Part shown: piece by piece, positions 58,815-64,000 of the stretch | How the letters are laid out: each line of letters begins with the position of its first letter | Numbering within the stretch: the stretch's first letter is position 1 | NCBI GenBank assembly: GCA_020024635.1 | Contig: JAHHTL010000003.1 | Span: 25,159-89,158 of the forward strand | Source of the DNA: Ruminococcus sp. | GTDB lineage: Bacteria; Bacillota; Clostridia; Lachnospirales; Lachnospiraceae | Reading direction: 5' to 3' | Length of the DNA: 64,000 bases | Position numbers and translations under genes: made by a program | The notes under the pieces: generated by a model | What the model was told of the DNA's origin: nothing | The model's input: only the letters and a program-made list of their open reading frames with translations | Databases searched by the model: none

Positions 58815-61421
58815 ATGAAAGAAGTGTATCAACAGACAATTGAAGAAGTTCAATCTAGTCAAAATGGTCATACCAGAGAATTAAATGAAGCAGAGGTAAA
58901 AAGAAAACGAGAAACATATGGATACAATGTTCTTCCAGAAGGAAAAAAGAAGAATATTGTTCAAGTTTTTTTAGAACAATTTAAAGATTTTCTCGTTATT
59001 ATTCTTATCGCGTCTGCTATAGTTTCTGGATTTCTAGGAGAATTGCAAAGTGCAATCGTTATCTTTGTTGTCATAACAATGAATGCAATCCTTGGAACTG
59101 TACAGACTATTAAAGCAGAACAGTCTTTAAAAGGATTGGAAAAATTGTCAGCACCTGAAGCAAAAGTATTGCGTGACAGTGCAGTTTTACTTATACCATC
59201 CAAAGAAGTGGTTCCCGGTGATTTTGTAATATTAGAAGCGGGAGACTATGTTCCGGCAGACGGAAGATTGATGGAAAGTGCAACGCTTACAGTAGACGAA
59301 AGTACCTTAAGTGGGGAAAGTGTTCCTGTTGAGAAAACAACGGAAACGTTGGAGAAAAGTGTTCCATTACAGGATCGAAGCAATATGGTTTTTTCGGGAA
59401 GTTTTGTGACATACGGACGAGGAACTTATATTGTAACTGCTACTGGTAAAGACACAGAGGTAGGAAAAATTGCGGAACTATTAAATAACGCTTCAGAAAA
59501 GAAAACACCATTGCAAGAAAATTTAGATCAGTTTGGACAGCGTCTGTCTGTTTTAATATTGATCTTTTGTGGCCTTTTATTTGGGGTGAATGTTTTTCGA
59601 GGGGAAGACATTGGAAATGCATTTCTCTTTGCAGTAGCGTTGGCTGTGGCAGCAATTCCAGAAGCACTTAGCTCGATTGTTACCATCGTACTTGCTTTCG
59701 GAACCCGTAAAATGGCTGAAGAACATGCAATTATTCGAAAATTGCAAGCGGTTGAGGGACTTGGAAGTGTATCGGTACTATGTTCAGATAAGACTGGAAC
59801 TTTGACACAGAATAAGATGACTGTAGAAGAGTATTACACCGACGGAAAAACAGTTTCCACAGATCAAATCAGTTTAGAAGATTCCCATCAAAGAAAATTA
59901 TTGTCATATAGCATCTTGTGCAATGATTCTACGAATGAAGAAGGAAAAGAGATTGGAGATCCAACAGAAACGGCTCTGATCAATGTAGGAAGTAAATTTG
60001 GAATATCTATTGGCGAGGAAAGAAAAAGCCATGAAAGAATAGCTGAAAATCCGTTTGACAGTGAACGAAAAATGATGTCTACATTGAATAAATTCGAAAA
60101 TCAGTATATAATGATAACGAAAGGTGCAGTAGATGTTCTAATTGATCGAGTTCGATTCATCGACACAAAAGAAGGTGTGCGAGAAATTACAGAACAAGAT
60201 AGAGAGATGATTTTAAAAGAAAACAATGCGTTCTCAGAAAATGGATTAAGAGTTTTGGCTTTTGCCTATAAAGAAACAGAATGTAAACAGGCTCTTACTA
60301 TAGAGGATGAAGAAAATCTGACATTTCTAGGATTAATTGCCATGGTGGATCCACCTCGAGAAGAGTCCAAGCTTGCAGTAGAGAAGTGTAAACGGGCAGG
60401 TATTCGTCCGATTATGATTACAGGTGATCATAAAATTACTGCTGCCGCCATTGCAAAGAGAATTGGAATTTTATCAGATGTTCAAGAGGCCTGTGATGGA
60501 GCCGTATTAGATTCTATGACAGACGAAGAACTAGAGTCCTTTGTGGAAGGAATTTCTGTATATGCTAGAGTCTCTCCAGAGCATAAAATTAGGATTGTTC
60601 GTGCATGGCAGAAAAAAGGACACATTGTTTCTATGACAGGAGATGGTGTAAATGATGCACCTGCACTAAAACAGGCAGATGTTGGAGTTGCCATGGGGAT
60701 CACTGGAACAGAAGTTTCCAAAAATGCAGCGTCTATGGTGTTGACCGATGATAACTTCTCTACGATTGTCAAGGCTGTAGAAAATGGTCGAAATGTTTAC
60801 AGTAACATTAAACATGCGATTGGATTTTTGCTCGCCGGAAACTTAGGGGGAATTTTGACTGTATTTTATGCATCGTTGGCTGGTCTTCCAGTTCCATTTG
60901 CACCAGTACATCTACTGTTTATTAACTTATTGACCGATAGTCTTCCAGCAATTGCCTTAGGACTTGAGCCTCATAGCGCAACTGTAATGAACCAAAAACC
61001 AAGACCGGTGAATGAGGGTATTTTAACGAAAGACTTTCTAGGAAAAATTGGATTAGAAGGATTTGTGATCGGGTGCATGACTATAATCGGATTTTATATA
61101 GGTTATGGAGCAGGCGGTGCAGCGTTGGGAAGTACGTATGCATTTGGAACACTGTGTATGTCACGACTTGTTCACGGATTTAACAGCAAAACAGATGAAC
61201 CACTTGGTGGAATTGGAATGCTGTTTAATAATAAATATTTGTCTGGCGCCTTTATTGTGGGAGTGCTTCTCCTTGTTTCGGTATTGATGATTCCAGCTCT
61301 TCGTGGGATTTTTAGCGTTGTGACATTAAATGGTATGCAAATGTTAACGATTGCGCTATTATCCGCAGCAAATTTCCCTATAATCCAGCTACTTCGTTGG
61401 CTGAAAAAACATAGAAAGTAA
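58815..61421 (+). CDS. P2-type cation-transporting ATPase, likely Mn2+ (or Ca2+) exporter
   Basis: An 868-residue ATPase with about ten membrane helices and four cytosolic motifs: TLSGESVPVEK, Asp325 in DKTGTLTQNKM, MITGDHKITA, and GDGVNDAPALKQADVG. The ion site in helix 4 is AAIPEALSSIVTIVLAFGTR, with Pro-Glu, like Ca2+ pumps. It removes cations from the cytosol. The manganese riboswitch in its leader supports Mn2+ export, as with the Lactococcus YoaB pump (established example). GAGGAGG precedes the ATG. A Na/Pi transporter gene follows after 22 bases. Confidence 0.93.
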   Translation: MKEVYQQTIEEVQSSQNGHTRELNEAEVKRKRETYGYNVLPEGKKKNIVQVFLEQFKDFLVIILIASAIVSGFLGELQSAIVIFVVITMNAILGTVQTIKAEQSLKGLEKLSAPEAKVLRDSAVLLIPSKEVVPGDFVILEAGDYVPADGRLMESATLTVDESTLSGESVPVEKTTETLEKSVPLQDRSNMVFSGSFVTYGRGTYIVTATGKDTEVGKIAELLNNASEKKTPLQENLDQFGQRLSVLILIFCGLLFGVNVFRGEDIGNAFLFAVALAVAAIPEALSSIVTIVLAFGTRKMAEEHAIIRKLQAVEGLGSVSVLCSDKTGTLTQNKMTVEEYYTDGKTVSTDQISLEDSHQRKLLSYSILCNDSTNEEGKEIGDPTETALINVGSKFGISIGEERKSHERIAENPFDSERKMMSTLNKFENQYIMITKGAVDVLIDRVRFIDTKEGVREITEQDREMILKENNAFSENGLRVLAFAYKETECKQALTIEDEENLTFLGLIAMVDPPREESKLAVEKCKRAGIRPIMITGDHKITAAAIAKRIGILSDVQEACDGAVLDSMTDEELESFVEGISVYARVSPEHKIRIVRAWQKKGHIVSMTGDGVNDAPALKQADVGVAMGITGTEVSKNAASMVLTDDNFSTIVKAVENGRNVYSNIKHAIGFLLAGNLGGILTVFYASLAGLPVPFAPVHLLFINLLTDSLPAIALGLEPHSATVMNQKPRPVNEGILTKDFLGKIGLEGFVIGCMTIIGFYIGYGAGGAALGSTYAFGTLCMSRLVHGFNSKTDEPLGGIGMLFNNKYLSGAFIVGVLLLVSVLMIPALRGIFSVVTLNGMQMLTIALLSAANFPIIQLLRWLKKHRK

Positions 61422-61443
61422 CACAAATGAGGAGGAAATAAAA

Positions 61444-63063
61444 ATGAGTATCATCATCCCTTTTATTGGAGGCCTAGGAATGTTTATTTATGGCATGCAG
61501 ATTATGGCCCAGGGACTTGAAAATGCAGCAGGAAACAAAATGAAAACAATGTTGGAAGTTCTGACAAGAAATAAACTTTCGGGTGTATTGCTTGGAGCAC
61601 TTATTACAGCAGTGATTCAAAGTTCATCTGCCACCACTGTTATGGTTGTTGGGTTTGTAAATGCAGGTATTATGAATCTTACCCAGGCTATGGGAGTTAT
61701 TATGGGAGCCAATATTGGAACCACAGTAACTGGATGGCTTGTTTCTAGTGTGGAGTGGGCAAAGTATTTAAGTCCTACTACGTTAGCGCCAGTCGCTATT
61801 ATGGCAGGTGTTATCATTATGCTAATTGGTAAACGTTATGTTACCAAAGAACTGGCAAATATAGTGATTGGTTTTGGACTTTTGTTTGTCGGAATTTCTA
61901 CGATGTCTTCTGCGGTTTATCCGTTAAGGGAGTCAGAGGCATTTTGCAACCTGTTCGTAACATTAGGGAAAAATCCTCTTTTTGGAATTTTTGCAGGAGC
62001 ACTTGTTACAGCAATCATTCAAAGTTCTTCCGCTTCTGTTGGAATTTTGCAGAGTCTTGCTGCAGCAGGACTTGTACCATTTAATGCGGCAATCTATATT
62101 ATTATGGGACAAAATATCGGAACATGTGCTACAGCTTTGCTTTCTTCATTGGGGGCGAAGAAGAATGCAAAAACTGCAAGTTATATGCACTTATTGTTTA
62201 ACATTATAGGAACAGCAATCTTTAGTGTTGCATCTATTTTATATATTTTCATTGCAAATCCGGCATGGGCATCAGGTACAATCTCTCAAACACAGATTAG
62301 TTTGATTCATACAGCCTTTAATATTGCAACTACAATTCTTTTATTCCCAGTATCTGGATGGATTATTAAATTAGCGATGAAGATTGGCGGTGTTGAAAAA
62401 GAAACTTCAGAGCAAGAAACCTTATTGTTAGATGAACGTATGTTAGAGACACCAGGAATTGCAATTCAGTCTGTTTATTCAGAAATTCTTCGTATGGGAA
62501 CACTTGTGGAAAAAACATTGAAAAATACTGTAGAAGCGATCAGTAACTCAGATAAAGAGAAGATTAAGAAGATCAAAGAGCAGGAAAAACAGGTGGATCG
62601 CATGACGGATGGTATTACAAAATACATTATGAAATTGTCTACATTCCAAATTAGTGAGCGGGAACATGAAGAAGTTGTACGTATGCTTCAGGCAATTTCT
62701 GACATGGAAAGAATCAGTGATCACTGTGAGAATATTGCGGAATTTGCAGAACAGATGTTAGAAAAGAATTACGTCTTTAATGGTGAAGCAAAAGAAAACC
62801 TAGATCAGATTAGTCGAATTTGTATGGAAGGATATATGTATGCTCTGAAATCATTTGAGACTAGAAATAATGATCAAATTTCCAAAGCTATTGAAAGAGA
62901 AACACAAATTGATCAAATGGAAATCATGTATAGAGGCGAAAATATCGATCGAATGACAAAACATCTTTATGATACTCAGGCAGGGATTATTTTCCAAGAT
63001 ACGTTACTTAATTTGGAGCGTATTTCAGATCATGCAAGAAATATTGCGGAAGCAGCAAGATAG
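61444..63063 (+). CDS. Na+/phosphate cotransporter family protein with PhoU-like tail
   Basis: A 539-residue protein. Two inverted-repeat halves carry the QSSSATT (about residues 58-64) and QSSSASV (about 191-197) motifs of the NptA/PF02690 family; residues ~345-539 form a soluble PhoU-like helical domain. It uses the sodium gradient for phosphate uptake or for cation-linked phosphate transport. AGGAGG precedes the ATG, and the spacing to the ATPase gene (22 bases) suggests cotranscription. Sharing a Mn riboswitch-controlled transcript would tie phosphate to metal homeostasis (inference). Confidence 0.92.
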   Translation: MSIIIPFIGGLGMFIYGMQIMAQGLENAAGNKMKTMLEVLTRNKLSGVLLGALITAVIQSSSATTVMVVGFVNAGIMNLTQAMGVIMGANIGTTVTGWLVSSVEWAKYLSPTTLAPVAIMAGVIIMLIGKRYVTKELANIVIGFGLLFVGISTMSSAVYPLRESEAFCNLFVTLGKNPLFGIFAGALVTAIIQSSSASVGILQSLAAAGLVPFNAAIYIIMGQNIGTCATALLSSLGAKKNAKTASYMHLLFNIIGTAIFSVASILYIFIANPAWASGTISQTQISLIHTAFNIATTILLFPVSGWIIKLAMKIGGVEKETSEQETLLLDERMLETPGIAIQSVYSEILRMGTLVEKTLKNTVEAISNSDKEKIKKIKEQEKQVDRMTDGITKYIMKLSTFQISEREHEEVVRMLQAISDMERISDHCENIAEFAEQMLEKNYVFNGEAKENLDQISRICMEGYMYALKSFETRNNDQISKAIERETQIDQMEIMYRGENIDRMTKHLYDTQAGIIFQDTLLNLERISDHARNIAEAAR

Positions 63064-63087
63064 GCAATCCGAAAAGGAGAGTGTGTT

Positions 63088-63921
63088 GTGATTATAAAAA
63101 ACAGAAGGCTGACTAATTTTGCAAAATTAGTAGAGTCTGGTGAATGTCGAAAATTTCAAGGTAAGTTGAAAGTTGGCGTCGACCTTGGAACTTCCAATAC
63201 GGTATTGGCAGTTGTAGATCAAACAGACAAACCCGTTGCAGGGATATCAGCACCGTCACATGCGATTCAGGATGGAGTCATCATAAGCTACTATGAATCG
63301 GTAAAATTAGTTACAAAATTAAAAGAAGAACTGGAAGAGCGACTTGGAACGACTTTGACTTATGCAGCAGCTGCAATTCCACCTGGAATTGCAGAAGGGT
63401 CTATAAAAAGTATTAGACATGTACTAGAAGATGCTGGTTTTGAGGTTTGTAACATTGTGGATGAGCCAACAGCTGCAGCAGCAGTTTTTAAGATTCAAGA
63501 TGGAGCGGTTGTAGATGTTGGGGGTGGCACAACGGGGGTCAGCATTTTAAAAGATGGCGAAATTATTTATACCAATGATGAAGCCACAGGTGGAACTCAT
63601 ATGACGCACACCGTAGCGGGACATTTTAAAATCCCATATGAGGAGGCAGAAGTATTCAAACGAGATCCGAAGAATGAAAAAGAAGTCTTTCCAGTGATTC
63701 GAGCAGTTGTGGAGAAGATGGCGGCGATTACCCAAAGATTTCTTACAGGATATGATGTGCCGGCCGTTTATGTTGCCGGTGGTTCTAGTAATTTTCAGGA
63801 GTTTGCAGATGTGTTCTCTGGATGGATCAAATTACCCGTTCATAAATCAGAATATCCGTTGCTTGTAACACCACTTGGAATCGCATATTTGTGTGAGCTT
63901 CCGAAAAAGGAAACAAAATAG
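63088..63921 (+). CDS. eutJ: EutJ-like ethanolamine utilization chaperone/ATPase-fold protein
   Basis: A 277-residue Hsp70/actin-fold protein. LKVGVDLGTSNTVLAVVD is the phosphate-1 motif, VDEPTAAAAVF the linker, VVDVGGGTTGVSILKDG the phosphate-2 motif and VYVAGGSSNFQEF the adenosine motif, in the order of EutJ. It lacks the substrate-binding part of DnaK. EutJ is normally within the ethanolamine microcompartment operon; no other eut gene follows in the 79 bases to the window end and a terminator closes this gene, so it appears to stand alone. The start is GTG 63088 behind AAAAGGAGA. Confidence 0.88.
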   Translation: MIIKNRRLTNFAKLVESGECRKFQGKLKVGVDLGTSNTVLAVVDQTDKPVAGISAPSHAIQDGVIISYYESVKLVTKLKEELEERLGTTLTYAAAAIPPGIAEGSIKSIRHVLEDAGFEVCNIVDEPTAAAAVFKIQDGAVVDVGGGTTGVSILKDGEIIYTNDEATGGTHMTHTVAGHFKIPYEEAEVFKRDPKNEKEVFPVIRAVVEKMAAITQRFLTGYDVPAVYVAGGSSNFQEFADVFSGWIKLPVHKSEYPLLVTPLGIAYLCELPKKETK

Positions 63922-63931
63922 ATAGAGAAAC

Positions 63932-63965
63932 AAAAAAGCAGAACGTTGAAGTCTGCTTTTTTTGT
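63932..63965 (+). terminator. Terminator after eutJ
   Basis: AAAAAAGCAGA (63932-63942) and TCTGCTTTTTT (63952-63962) form an 11-bp stem with a 9-base loop and a long T-tract. Confidence 0.95.
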
Positions 63966-64000
63966 TTGGATTTTAAGAATTAGAATGATTTAATTTTTTC

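Overview
The window is a continuous piece of a low-GC Firmicutes chromosome. Gene content and order point to an anaerobic gut-type Clostridia of the Lachnospiraceae kind, but no rRNA or species marker is present. Supporting signs are the Rnf complex in the order C-D-G-E-A-B, a biotin-dependent sodium-pumping decarboxylase set, a sporulation protein of the GerW/YtfJ family, the cmk-ispH-rpsA string, frequent TTG starts with strong AGGAGG sites, and dense packing mostly on the plus strand. I saw no tRNA, rRNA, CRISPR array, transposase or prophage gene, and no gene-free stretch longer than 300 bases.

Layout. 1-5.8 kb: the end of an oligoendopeptidase F gene, a MerR regulator with its own 19-bp-spacer promoter, an acyltransferase-like protein, then a metal-type locus (DUF2325 protein and a ten-TM-type permease behind two palindromic operators) and an MFS transporter. 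5.8-13.2 kb: amino-acid and peptide metabolism (C26 amidohydrolase, dipeptidase, threonine aldolase, Fe-alcohol dehydrogenase, proBA, FliB-like protein). 13.3-18.1 kb: two D-Ala-D-Ala carboxypeptidases flanking a phosphoesterase and scpAB. 18.2-23.4 kb: carboxyltransferase, OadG-like, biotin carrier, OadB and OadA. 23.5-28.3 kb: RpiR regulator, BaiN-type flavoprotein, cmk, ispH, rpsA. 28.4-34.5 kb: rnfCDGEAB followed by a NusG-II protein and a Gx transporter. 34.5-43.8 kb: ruvAB, zapA, a U32 protein, a FtsW/RodA-PBP pair, DUF2953 and GerW. 43.9-49.3 kb: rpmB (minus strand), a cytidylate-kinase-like gene, Asp23, DAK2 and recG. 49.3-53.0 kb: AraC regulator, a 26-residue membrane peptide, DUF6110 and an unusual P1B ATPase. 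53.0-58.5 kb: a self-regulated XRE/DUF3169/ABC-2 operon, an M24 peptidase and a membrane acyltransferase. 58.5-64 kb: a manganese riboswitch in front of a P2-type ATPase, a Na/phosphate transporter and a lone EutJ.

Two themes connect the genes. First, sodium/ion bioenergetics: the Na+-pumping decarboxylase, Rnf (ferredoxin:NAD oxidoreductase) and a Na/Pi transporter. Second, metal handling: the DUF2325/permease locus, the AraC-DUF6110-P1B ATPase locus and the riboswitch-controlled P2 ATPase. The most interesting candidate is the 49.3-53.0 kb locus. It matches the parts list of a ferrosome (iron-storage organelle) gene set and carries the same rare palindrome, GTTAG-N6-CTAAC type, found twice before the DUF2325/permease locus 46 kb away. 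This suggests one metal regulon.
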